Notes under the pieces: generated by a model
What the model was told of the DNA's origin: nothing
The model's input: only the letters and a program-made list of their open reading frames with translations
Databases searched by the model: none
Translations under genes and position numbers: made by a program
In this document: piece by piece, positions 52,446-60,004 of the stretch
Numbering within the stretch: the stretch's first letter is position 1
Layout of the letters: each line of letters starts with the position of its first letter
Origin: Verrucomicrobiia bacterium
GTDB lineage: Bacteria; Verrucomicrobiota; Verrucomicrobiia; Palsa-1439
Direction: 5' to 3'
Assembly (NCBI GenBank): GCA_035577545.1
Contig: DATLVI010000034.1
Location: forward strand, 1-64,000
DNA length: 64,000 nt

Positions 52446-52815
52446 GTTAGCTTTTCCCTCAACCGATCCCACTACCGACCCCTATACCGATACCCTAACC
52501 GCTCGATGTGCCCGTGTTGCTATCGCAACTCCAAGCTCACCTCGTCTACTTGCCGTTTGGTATTAGCGGGCCCCGTGCCAAGAAATACAAGGCGCCGGAG
52601 GTAACCAGTAGTGGACGCCGTAACGTCCGTTCGATGCGTGGGTTGTGAAGAGAGGTAACCGCCGCGTTTTTTTTCGCGGTCACGGAATCCGCGTTACGTG
52701 AATGTCCAACGACCTGTACAAGATGGACACGCGTGTCCAGTACACCTGACACTGCACACCAGTGGTTACCAGCCTGCGTTGAGGCGGGTTGCAGCCGCTT
52801 GCGGCGAGGGGCGGG
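52446..52815. other. Intergenic gap left of the restriction-like island
   Basis: About 370 bp without a supported gene. A pyrimidine-rich stretch of tandem CCGAT/ACCGA words at 52459-52500 precedes the PEP-CTERM gene on its strand. GGTAACCA-type words at 52602 and in inverse at 52770 make a weak inverted pair, and a 16-bp perfect palindrome is at 52724-52739. Confidence 0.4.
52724..52739. promoter_or_regulatory. 16-bp perfect palindrome
   Basis: TGGACACG at 52724-52731 is mirrored by CGTGTCCA at 52732-52739. It stands beside the truncated vsr gene and about 320 bp before the methyltransferase start. Restriction-modification systems often have palindromic sites for a controller protein, but no controller gene is visible, so this is only a candidate. 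Confidence 0.35.
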
Positions 52816-52977
52816 CTAACTCTTAAGTGCCTTCGCGATCCGCGCGATGACACCGACGGGATTTTGGAGGCTGTGTTCCCAGATGCGGATGACGCGCCAA
52901 CCGGCCTTGCGCAGTTCACGGTTCACGAAGCGGTCACGTGCGATGTTGCCGGCCATCTTCTTCGCCCAGAACGCGCG
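52816..52977 (-). pseudogene. Truncated Vsr (very-short-patch mismatch) endonuclease
   Basis: The C-terminal third of a Vsr-type endonuclease is clear: FWAKKMAGNIARDRFVNREL followed by RKAGWRVIRIWEHSLQNP. Full Vsr proteins are about 140 residues and carry the catalytic Asp and His in an upstream CFWHGCP block. Here the frame opens with MPDHLGIGVW and no such block, so the front half is missing. Vsr genes normally accompany DNA cytosine methyltransferases; a methyltransferase gene begins 80 bp away in the other direction. The deletion probably occurred when that gene was inserted or rearranged. Confidence 0.75.
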
Positions 52978-53056
52978 CCACACGCCGATCCCCAAGTGAT
53001 CTGGCAAAGCGGCCCGTTGACAGGTGTGCTACAATTAGTAGTACAAGGAGGTAAGA

Positions 53057-54250
53057 ATGGGGGACGCCATGCTGGAGGCATCTACCCGTGACGTATTTTT
53101 AGAGGCCGTCCACAGCAAAAAGCCGGTGGTGGGCCTTAGTCACGGATATTATCGTTATCCTGCCAGATTTTCTCCGCAGTTTGTACGAGCTGCGATTAAG
53201 GCATTCACAAAACCCGGCGAGACCGTGTTCGACCCGTTCATGGGCGGCGGGACAACGCTCGTGGAGGCGAGTGCATTAGGCAGAAGAGCTATCGGCACAG
53301 ACATAAACAGCCTTGCGGTGTTTATTTCCGAAGCAAAGACGACGGTTTTGTCAGATGCCGACCTTCTTGAGGTTCGCGTTTGGGCGTACGCTTTGATGCC
53401 CGAATTGAACCTTCACAATCCGCCAGCCCCTGCGAATCGGTGGGCTGCAGATGGATATCATCGAAACATTTCTGGTAGGAGAACATGGCCAATTCGTAAG
53501 ACATTGGAGCTGGCTCTCGGACGGCTCCGCGATTTGCGAACTGCGAAACAACGCTGCTTCGCTCGATGCGTATTGTTAAAGACTGCGCAATGGGCTTTGG
53601 ACTGTCGCAAAGAGATCCCGAAAGCCGTGGAATTCCGCAGGAGATTCTTAAGCGATTTGAATGCGATGAGCCACGGTGCGAGGGAATATGCACATGCCGT
53701 CCGTAAACATGGACGTTCGGAAACAACGGCCACTTGCTTGCCTCGGTCAGTCGTCGGCATCGAATTCGATCCTGCGTTCTCAGCCCATTCCACACCGACC
53801 CTCGTTCTCACTTCACCGCCGTATCCCGGCGTGCATATCCTCTATCATCGGTGGCAGATTCAAGGTCGGAAGGAGACACCAGCGGCGTACTGGATAGCTA
53901 ACGGCAAAGATGGTAGCGGTACATCGTTCTATACGTTCGGAGATCGGCATGAGCCAGGGCTTAAGACCTACTTCGACCAATTGAGTGCAGCGTTCAAATC
54001 TGTAGCACGGGTTGCGAGCCAGAAAACCTTGGTTGTTCAAATGGTCGCGTTTTCCGATCCGACATGGCAACTACCGATGTACCTTCGTACGATGGAAAGC
54101 GTCGGATTTACCGAGAAAAGGATTCCTGAATTAGCTAATTCGGACGATGGTAGATTATGGCGTTCCGTTCCCAATCGTAAATGGTACGCAAATCGGAAAG
54201 GTACAATCGCAAGTAGCAAAGAAGTCGTTCTGTTTCACAAACTGGCCTGA
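53057..54250 (+). CDS. DNA methyltransferase (N6-adenine/N4-cytosine type)
   Basis: A 397-residue enzyme. The S-adenosylmethionine motif VFDPFMGGGTTLVEASALGR (motif I, Asp59 to Thr67) comes first, and the catalytic loop TSPPYPG (motif IV, 253-256) second, separated by a variable region (100-245) that may recognise the target. SPPY is the form typical of N4-cytosine enzymes. The start at ATG 53057 is supported by AAGGAGGT at 53045-53052. It converges with the GHKL ATPase gene with only 7 bp between stops. No cognate restriction nuclease is recognised in the window. Confidence 0.88.
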   Translation: MGDAMLEASTRDVFLEAVHSKKPVVGLSHGYYRYPARFSPQFVRAAIKAFTKPGETVFDPFMGGGTTLVEASALGRRAIGTDINSLAVFISEAKTTVLSDADLLEVRVWAYALMPELNLHNPPAPANRWAADGYHRNISGRRTWPIRKTLELALGRLRDLRTAKQRCFARCVLLKTAQWALDCRKEIPKAVEFRRRFLSDLNAMSHGAREYAHAVRKHGRSETTATCLPRSVVGIEFDPAFSAHSTPTLVLTSPPYPGVHILYHRWQIQGRKETPAAYWIANGKDGSGTSFYTFGDRHEPGLKTYFDQLSAAFKSVARVASQKTLVVQMVAFSDPTWQLPMYLRTMESVGFTEKRIPELANSDDGRLWRSVPNRKWYANRKGTIASSKEVVLFHKLA

Positions 54251-54257
54251 CGATTCA

Positions 54258-56786
54258 CTAAGTGGATTCGCCGGACGTATCTGCCACGTGCACGCTATCA
54301 GAGTCCAGCGCGCCGAGCGCGTCAATCATTGGTAGCAGAAACGGTGCGAAAGCTCTTGTGACACTAGCTACTCGCTGTTCGACGCTTTCCTTCAGAATGG
54401 TTTCTCCGGCTTCGTCCTGGGCTGTTTCGTGCTTGCGGTCAAGGCTGTCTTGATAAGCTATTGCTAATCCTGTTAACAGCATTCCCAACTCGAAACGCGA
54501 CTTGGCCACCCTGTTGTCATCACCAGATCTCAACTCATACTTTAGAAATCGCTGAAGATGGACATTATCTGCATTGAGGAAAAAATCATAGATGACTTTC
54601 ACTGATTCGCTGGTCTGCGAGTCAGCTCCCTTCCCGTTGTCCTTGATGACAAGTGCGGTGTATTTGTCAAAATTGTAAGTATTCCATTGTTCTTCTGTGA
54701 CCCGAATGCATTCGGGTAACTCAAGACCGCCAGGCATCTCGCGATCCTCTCCATCATCTTCTTTTGGAGGCCTTTGCCTATCCCCCTTACCTCCCGATGC
54801 CTCGGTTGCTTTCTGAAGCAGAATAGAGAAATTGTTTTCGAAGGACTCGGCTTGGGTTGCATCGTTCACCACTGCGATAAACCTAAGCTTGTCTCCAACC
54901 TTGCAGGTTTCAGGGAATTTGACACTTAAAGTCGCAATCCCGTTTTGGAGATTCACATTACTCGCGAAGCCCAAATTCTTTGCCTGTTGTCGCAATAGGC
55001 CGTCGAATACAAACAGAGTGAATGTACCGGGATCAATGCTGCGACCGAGATAATCGTTCACCGCGTCGGTTTCAAACGCAATCCGACAGCGCATGTTGAC
55101 GTGCGCCTCTCGGCTCAATTCGTAGCCAGGGTCTTTCCCCTTGAACTTAAAATAGGTGGGATATGTTTTGCCTTCGTAGGGCTTATCTTCTGAACCGGCC
55201 TTAATCTGCTTGAAAGGATTCGACGCGTGCTTTCCAAATAGGAAAAGATTCGCCAGCGTCGGGGAATGTTTAAGCAACGTTTCCAAGATTTGTTCAAGAG
55301 GTTTCGAATCTTCAATGCGAGATTCGATCTCCTCACGGCGCCGTCGTTCACGCAGGGCTTTCAAGCCCGATTGGTTTTTTAGTAAATCTTCAAGTTCTTG
55401 TTCGACTTGCTTGCGAAGATCACCGTCACGCAGGCGATCGCGGCTATTCATAAACAGCAATTCGCGGCCGCGCCCAGTAATGCCGGTGCAATCCACGATT
55501 ACGAGTATCGAATCAGCAAGGTATGAAAGTCCGACTTTTGTTCTGCGGAAGAATTCCACCGTGAGGTATCCATGTGTCTGACCGTTTACCGCGAAAATAA
55601 TACCTTCAGACTTGCGGTAGGTCTCTGCACGACCTTTTTTAAAAGCAAAAATGGTTGCGGTCATTGGCTCGCCAGCACACGTCATCTCGACGGACACAGG
55701 GAAATCCATTTCAAGATTCTCTGCGCGCCCGCCTTCATCTAGGCGTACGCTGAGTCCGGTAAGCGTTGTTTCGTAGCTACCCGCGTGGCCACCGTATCCG
55801 GGGCGGCATTCATGCAAACGAATTGGCAATGCAAGTTCGGGAAGCAGCAATTCAAGGCGGGCGAGTAAGCCGCTCTTGCGTAGGATATGGGTGCGATGAC
55901 CGGGAAGTGAATACTCGTAAAGCTTGATCAGTGTTCCCCACTCAGACTCGCGCGCATAAGGCACTGCTCCGTCCGGGAAGAACGGTAGTTTTTCTGCAGC
56001 GACCGTGAGAACTTCCCCCTGTTGAGGCTTCTCATCTGCGCCAACGGGAGCCAGGAAAGTATATGATGAGCTTCGGCGGTTTCCTAAAGGGTCTTCACGA
56101 CGTACGACAGTAAATCCCCACTCGTCATCGGTTGGATGATTGAAATTCCCATTAAGTATGCGTGGACTTCGTCGACTCAAAATGAATTGAAGATTTTGCC
56201 GTCCGCAAAACTCCAAAACGCCTGTCCCACCCATATTGAACTTCCCTTGAACAAAAGGAATGCGAAGCTTGTTAGACTTTTCAAGAGAGAGAAACGTCTC
56301 TGGAAAATTACGTGGTGTTTGCCCTTCTCCTTCGTCAGCAATTGTTAGGCAGGGGTCACCTTCTTGCCCTTTAACTCCGGTTGCGGCGAGCGTGATTCCG
56401 CGGGCAACCTCCCGCCGCCTTTCATTATCCCAAGTCTTAACCTGCCCACCGAAAACACTGCCGCTAGTGCGACCATCCTCAAAGAATTGGGAGATGGCGT
56501 TGCGAATTGTCTGTGGCGCGGCCGGTGATTGTGGGTTTATCCCGCAAGCTAGGCACTCATGCATTAATCGGGCATCTACTGAATTTACCAACTTTTCGAC
56601 TAGGGCGGCATCGGGCCGATTTTGTTGGTTGCCGATTGTGCTGAAATTATTCTCCCTGTCTCCGTAAAGTCGCCAGCATCGTTTGCTTTGCCAATAACCC
56701 GCGTCGGTGAGGATTTGAACAAGCGCCGCTTCACTGTCTGCACGCATCAGGGCAAGACACAGTTCTTCTTTTTGTTTGTTATTCAT
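54258..56786 (-). CDS. Large GHKL (Hsp90/MutL-like) ATPase, defence-associated
   Basis: An 842-residue protein. Its N-terminal ATPase has the Bergerat-fold motifs: N-box LVEKLVNSVDARL (Glu64, Asn68, Asp71), G1 IADEGEGQTP (151-155) and G2 GKFNMGGTG (181-189) after a LSLEKSNK lid region. The next 300 residues form an S5-like and linker part with RELLFMNSRDRLRDGDLRK. The C-terminal 350 residues are beta-rich then helical and match no nuclease I know. Such ATPases occur in predicted restriction-like systems with DNA methyltransferases, which this one faces tail to tail. Lysine and isoleucine use is higher than in neighbours, hinting at transfer. Confidence 0.8.
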   Translation of the reverse strand: MNNKQKEELCLALMRADSEAALVQILTDAGYWQSKRCWRLYGDRENNFSTIGNQQNRPDAALVEKLVNSVDARLMHECLACGINPQSPAAPQTIRNAISQFFEDGRTSGSVFGGQVKTWDNERRREVARGITLAATGVKGQEGDPCLTIADEGEGQTPRNFPETFLSLEKSNKLRIPFVQGKFNMGGTGVLEFCGRQNLQFILSRRSPRILNGNFNHPTDDEWGFTVVRREDPLGNRRSSSYTFLAPVGADEKPQQGEVLTVAAEKLPFFPDGAVPYARESEWGTLIKLYEYSLPGHRTHILRKSGLLARLELLLPELALPIRLHECRPGYGGHAGSYETTLTGLSVRLDEGGRAENLEMDFPVSVEMTCAGEPMTATIFAFKKGRAETYRKSEGIIFAVNGQTHGYLTVEFFRRTKVGLSYLADSILVIVDCTGITGRGRELLFMNSRDRLRDGDLRKQVEQELEDLLKNQSGLKALRERRRREEIESRIEDSKPLEQILETLLKHSPTLANLFLFGKHASNPFKQIKAGSEDKPYEGKTYPTYFKFKGKDPGYELSREAHVNMRCRIAFETDAVNDYLGRSIDPGTFTLFVFDGLLRQQAKNLGFASNVNLQNGIATLSVKFPETCKVGDKLRFIAVVNDATQAESFENNFSILLQKATEASGGKGDRQRPPKEDDGEDREMPGGLELPECIRVTEEQWNTYNFDKYTALVIKDNGKGADSQTSESVKVIYDFFLNADNVHLQRFLKYELRSGDDNRVAKSRFELGMLLTGLAIAYQDSLDRKHETAQDEAGETILKESVEQRVASVTRAFAPFLLPMIDALGALDSDSVHVADTSGEST

Positions 56787-56800
56787 GCCCAGCGTTTCAT

Positions 56801-57205
56801 CTACTTAAGCCATGTAATCTTCCTTAGCTCTTGCTCCAATGGCTTGAACTCCTTGTCGCCGGTGACGAGTTCGGCTTTTTTCTGCTTGGCCAGGGCGGCG
56901 GCGAAAGCGTCGGCGAGTGACATCTTGTGCGCGGCTTTGTATTCGGCAGCAAGCTCGGCGAGATCACGGTCAGCGGGGACGACGTCGAAGGGCATCGTCG
57001 CCTCGAACAACTTAGCTGTCGCGACTCCTTCGTTGCCGCGTTTGCGCCGCATCTGGTAGAGCACTTCGGCCCAGTTCATCGCGGTCATCAGCACGGGCCG
57101 ATTGGTGGTGGCAGCCTCGTGGAGCAGATTTTCGACTTGGTCCGTGCCGGGTTCTCCGAAAAACAACGCGAGAACCGCGTAGCTGTCAAACACTGTGGCG
57201 CGCAA
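56801..57205 (-). CDS. vapC: PIN-domain toxin VapC
   Basis: A 134-residue ribonuclease toxin. Acidic metal-binding residues are the Asp of VFDSYAVLALFFGE, the Glu of MTAMNWAEVLYQM, and the Asp pair in HKMSLADAFAAALAK and LVTGDKEFKPLE. The TTG at 57205 is chosen as start because GAGGAG lies four to five bases ahead and the product begins at the first strand; GTG 57193 is the alternative. It overlaps the vapB 3' end by about 20 bp. VapC toxins cleave initiator tRNA or rRNA when VapB is degraded. Its end is 14 bp from the start of the GHKL ATPase gene. Confidence 0.88.
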   Translation of the reverse strand: MRATVFDSYAVLALFFGEPGTDQVENLLHEAATTNRPVLMTAMNWAEVLYQMRRKRGNEGVATAKLFEATMPFDVVPADRDLAELAAEYKAAHKMSLADAFAAALAKQKKAELVTGDKEFKPLEQELRKITWLK

Positions 57206-57455
57206 TCTTCTCCTCGTCGCGGCGCACTTCTTCCGCGTGCTCCTCAATCAATTCCTGTGTCGCCGATTTCTCGCCGGGTTTCAACTTGAAGATGCCGCGG
57301 AATGACTCGATGAACTCGCGCGTTACAGGCTGCATAACGATTTTGCCGTTGACCTCAACAAAGTTGACGCGGGTACCCTTTTTGATGTTGTATTTCCGGC
57401 GCAATTTGACCGGGATGGCCAGTTGCCCTTTGGATGTAACGTAAGCTGTATACAT
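57186..57455 (-). CDS. vapB: AbrB-type antitoxin VapB
   Basis: An 89-residue protein with an N-terminal AbrB swapped-hairpin domain (YVTSKGQLAIPVKLRRKYNI, then KKGTRVNFVEVNGKIVM) that binds operator DNA and a C-terminal acidic helix (ATQELIEEHAEEVRRDEEKI) that should wrap the VapC active site. It is the first gene of the pair, and both overlap, so they are made together. The AT-rich region upstream holds an 8-bp inverted repeat that could be its operator. Confidence 0.9.
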   Translation of the reverse strand: MYTAYVTSKGQLAIPVKLRRKYNIKKGTRVNFVEVNGKIVMQPVTREFIESFRGIFKLKPGEKSATQELIEEHAEEVRRDEEKIARHSV

Positions 57456-57523
57456 GTTGTTCCTCTCGCTTCCGTGTCAAAGTACAGCATCTTCCATAAG
57501 TAATGCAAGAAATATTTGTAAGA

Positions 57524-57548
57524 AAATATAGCCTGTCTTACTATATTT
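57524..57548. promoter_or_regulatory. Inverted repeat upstream of vapBC
   Basis: AAATATAG at 57524-57531 and CTATATTT at 57541-57548, 9 bp apart, within an AT-rich stretch. It lies about 70 bp upstream of vapB and may serve autoregulation by the VapBC complex. Confidence 0.45.
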
Positions 57549-57632
57549 GGGAGTCTTATTTGTAGGTGCAGTCGGCGCGATTACGGGGCGGCAGGATGTG
57601 GGGTGGCGGCGAGGACGGCTGCGGGGGGAGTC

Positions 57633-57648
57633 GCGACAGGAATGTCGC
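57633..57648. repeat. Extragenic stem-loop GCGACA-GGAA-TGTCGC
   Basis: A perfect 6-bp stem (57633-57638 and 57643-57648) with a GGAA loop, of the short extragenic type common in this window. It precedes the DUF4197 gene. Confidence 0.5.
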
Positions 57649-57739
57649 TCCCACCAGGGAAGGCCAGGACTGCTTCTTGACTTTCGCGAGGCCGAGTATC
57701 AGGCTTTGAGGCGGCACAGCGTTGACGGGGAAAACATTT

Positions 57740-58501
57740 ATGAAAAACTATCGCTCTTGGTCCGTTTGGCTGTTCACTCCGTTACTGATCGGGTTGCTTT
57801 CGGTTACCGCTGAGGCGGGGTGGTTGGACACTTTTAAGAAGGACATAACGGGTAGCAATGCCGCGCCGGCGGGCGTGACATCCCTGACGCAGGGGGAGAT
57901 GTATGACGGGTTGAAACAGGCGTTGTCGAAGGGCGTCCAGCAGGCCGTGGCCAATCTGGGGCACGATGGCGGCTACTTGAACAATCTCGATGTGAAGATC
58001 CCGGTGCCGGATTCCCTTAAGCGAGTGCAGCAGGCGGCCCATGCGGTAGGGCAGGACAAGGTGGTGGACGAATTCATTGCCACCATGAATCACGCGGCGG
58101 AACAGGCTGTGCCCGAGGCCGCGGCGATCTTCGGTGATGCGATCACCAAGATGAACGTGGATGACGCCAAGGCGATTCTCGCGGGTCCCGACGATGCGGC
58201 GACGCAGTATTTCCGCAAGACCAGCGCGGCGCAACTGACCGAAAAAATGTTGCCGATCGTGAAGCAGGCGACGGAGAAGACGGGCGTCACGGCGGCCTAC
58301 AAGCAATTGATGAAGCATGCCGGCTCGATCAACCAGTTCATGGGCCAGAACAACGCCGTTGATCTGGATGGTTACGTGACCAGCAAGGCGTTGGATGGTT
58401 TGTTCAAGATGGTGGCCGCGGAGGAGAAGAACATCCGTCAAAACCCCGTCGCACGCAGCACCGACCTGCTTAAGAAGGTATTTGGCGCGAAGATACAGTA
58501 G
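57740..58501 (+). CDS. DUF4197 exported protein
   Basis: A 253-residue protein with a signal peptide (VWLFTPLLIGLLSVTAEAGW) and a helical DUF4197 body: GLKQALSKGVQQAVANLGHD, GYLNNLDVKIPVPDSL, DEFIATMNHAAEQAVPEAAA, then MNVDDAKAILAGPDDAATQY. The family is periplasmic and of unknown function. ATG 57740 is chosen over a TTG at 57722. It stands alone between vapBC and the pilin genes. Confidence 0.9.
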   Translation: MKNYRSWSVWLFTPLLIGLLSVTAEAGWLDTFKKDITGSNAAPAGVTSLTQGEMYDGLKQALSKGVQQAVANLGHDGGYLNNLDVKIPVPDSLKRVQQAAHAVGQDKVVDEFIATMNHAAEQAVPEAAAIFGDAITKMNVDDAKAILAGPDDAATQYFRKTSAAQLTEKMLPIVKQATEKTGVTAAYKQLMKHAGSINQFMGQNNAVDLDGYVTSKALDGLFKMVAAEEKNIRQNPVARSTDLLKKVFGAKIQ

Positions 58502-58870
58502 CCATTCATCCGCGCTTAACAAGCGCGGCTACAGCCGAGGGATTCCGCGTTCAACACCCGCGGCTACGGGGGAGCGGATCGCAGTTGTGAGGGGACTTCG
58601 GTTTCCTGAAAAAACTCTCGCATGCATGACAGAGCACCGAGGATCGCGTGTCGGGCGGGCTGCGCGCGCAAGATTACACCGGTGTAATGGTGAAGATTCC
58701 TTGCACAGCCAGATTCCTTGCGCAGCCATGGTAGCAGCGGGGTTACAGCAACCGGAGTTCGTGAGTAGGTTCACATCGCCTCGACTCGCAGGTGTCGCGC
58801 TGCACGAAATGTGGGACACGCCTGCGAGGTAAATTCCGCCGGGCATTTATATTGCTGCTATCGAAGGCCT
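58502..58870. other. Leader region of the first Flp pilin gene, with repeats and palindromes
   Basis: About 370 bp without a supported gene. It holds a stem-loop CCGCGCTT/AAGCGCGG at 58510-58528 followed by CTACAG, a degenerate second copy near 58545-58562, a 16-bp palindrome at 58673-58688, and a longer imperfect hairpin (CTCGCAGGTGTC at 58785-58796 with GACACGCCTGCGAG at 58815-58828). The last may regulate the pilin transcript. Confidence 0.5.
58673..58688. promoter_or_regulatory. 16-bp perfect palindrome upstream of the pilin genes
   Basis: ATTACACC at 58673-58680 mirrored by GGTGTAAT at 58681-58688. A candidate dimeric-regulator site about 185 bp before the first flp start. Confidence 0.4.
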
Positions 58871-59044
58871 ATGAAAAGACGTATGCAAAGGCTGTTTCGT
58901 AAGGGACGGAGGCGATCGGGTCAGAGTTTGGTGGAGTACGCGCTGATTCTAGCGTTGATCTCTGTCGTGGCGATCATCGTTCTTCAAGGGCTCGGCAACA
59001 AGGTCAATAATACGCTGTCGTCAGTCAACGCGAACCTGCCGTGA
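58871..59044 (+). CDS. flp: Flp/Fap-type pilin, copy 1
   Basis: A 57-residue pilin. A basic leader MKRRMQRLFRKGRRR precedes the processing site and hydrophobic helix SGQSLVEYALILALISVVAI with the conserved Glu five residues into the mature part, then a short tail ending NTLSSVNANLP. Flp pilins are made by tad loci and form adhesive bundles after cleavage by a prepilin peptidase. A second copy follows 129 bp later. The longer frame from 58811 is not supported. Confidence 0.88.
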   Translation: MKRRMQRLFRKGRRRSGQSLVEYALILALISVVAIIVLQGLGNKVNNTLSSVNANLP

Positions 59045-59173
59045 GCGACTACGCGGACAGCACGAGGGGAAAAGATGGTCAGTGCTTCTAGGATTTCTTC
59101 CTAAGCGAAATAAAGGCGGTACCTGATAGGCAAATGTTTTATTGGACCGTATGCTCCTTCAAAGTGGAGATCT

Positions 59174-59347
59174 ATGAAAAAACGTCTACAAAAGTTGGCT
59201 CGTGTGGTGCGGAAACAATCGGGTCAGAGTTTGGTGGAGTACGCGCTGATTCTGGCTTTGATTGCGGTGGTGGCGATCCTGGTTCTTCAGGGGCTCGGCA
59301 ACAAGGTCAATAATACGCTGTCCTCGATCAACGCGAACATACCGTGA
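59174..59347 (+). CDS. flp: Flp/Fap-type pilin, copy 2
   Basis: A second 57-residue pilin of the same length and pattern: MKKRLQKLARVVRKQ leader, SGQSLVEYALILALIAVVAI helix, tail ending NTLSSINANIP. From the SGQSL region on, the two copies are nearly identical in DNA, while the leaders differ, which suggests tandem duplication with gene conversion of the mature part. GTGGAGA lies 7 bases before the ATG. No tad assembly genes are within the window. Confidence 0.88.
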   Translation: MKKRLQKLARVVRKQSGQSLVEYALILALIAVVAILVLQGLGNKVNNTLSSINANIP

Positions 59348-59425
59348 AGAATACCTAAACGTTCAACTTCCAACGTTCAACCCGCAAGTTCGCAGACTAA
59401 AGCCTGCGGCTACAGGGGACAGAGC

Positions 59426-59446
59426 CTGCGCTTCATAGAAGCGCAG
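59426..59446. repeat. Extragenic stem-loop repeat, CTGCGCTTC variant
   Basis: CTGCGCTTC at 59426-59434 pairs perfectly with GAAGCGCAG at 59438-59446 around ATA, and is followed by CTACA. Compared with CCGCGCTT copies, both stem sides changed together, a compensatory substitution. Confidence 0.65.
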
Positions 59447-59600
59447 CTACAACAGGCTAAGGCGCGCGGCGGATTGCGCCGCCGGCGCGAATTCGGCTCT
59501 CATCGCGCGCGGCTACATCCGGATGAAACCATAAGGATTCGGGGCAGGCTTTTCAGCGCACAACTGCGCAGGCTGAAGCCAGCGGCTACAGGGGCGGATT

Positions 59601-59619
59601 CCGCGCTTGGCAAGCGCGG
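59601..59619. repeat. Extragenic stem-loop repeat, CCGCGCTTG variant
   Basis: CCGCGCTTG at 59601-59609, one unpaired G, CAAGCGCGG at 59611-59619, followed by CTACAG. It has the same flank as 58510-58528. Confidence 0.65.
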
Positions 59620-59942
59620 CTACAGCCGACGGCGAATTAGCGGATGACGTTGCCGCGACAACTACATCGCGGCGTGTCGCGCAGCCAGTGCCGCACTCCG
59701 CTCTGGACATCGGATTCCGATAATGGTATGGTGAACGGATAAACGTTCAACATCCAACTTTCAACGCTCAACGTGCAAGCCTACTTCGCGAAGAAACTTC
59801 CTCCTTCGCCAAGGCTACGGAGGACGAGACGGCGCGCCCCAGACCGCGAAATTACGAAACGAACTCCCCAGTCATGTGGTTGATTTGGAATGGGTTGTGC
59901 GGACGAGGCAAATTTCCTGTCGGTTCGTTAAGGGGCTTATTG

Positions 59943-59972
59943 TTGACAGAGCAGGCACCCCGCCGTTATGAG
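59943..59972 (+). promoter_or_regulatory. Possible sigma-70-type promoter of the aldolase gene
   Basis: TTGACA at 59943-59948, 18 bp, TATGAG at 59967-59972 (four of six to TATAAT). Transcription would start near 59979, 26 bp before the ATG, leaving room for the GGAAGGGA ribosome site. Confidence 0.35.
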
Positions 59973-60004
59973 GGTGGTTCGGTTTCTGGAAGGGAATTCG
60001 CTCT

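Larger units (their letters stand above)
59348..60004. other. 650-bp intergenic region rich in stem-loop repeats, with a promoter near its end
   Basis: No gene is supported. The part 59390-59640 is made of short hairpins followed by GCGGCTACAG-like words (see the repeat entries). The remaining 59700-59940 shows words such as ACGTTCAAC repeated three times at 59359, 59375 and 59742 (the last with slight variation) but nothing coding. Confidence 0.5.

Noticed and set aside
52680-52919. 79-codon minus-strand ORF next to the truncated vsr
   Set aside because: It overlaps the vsr-like frame and shows only low-complexity Arg/Ser sequence.
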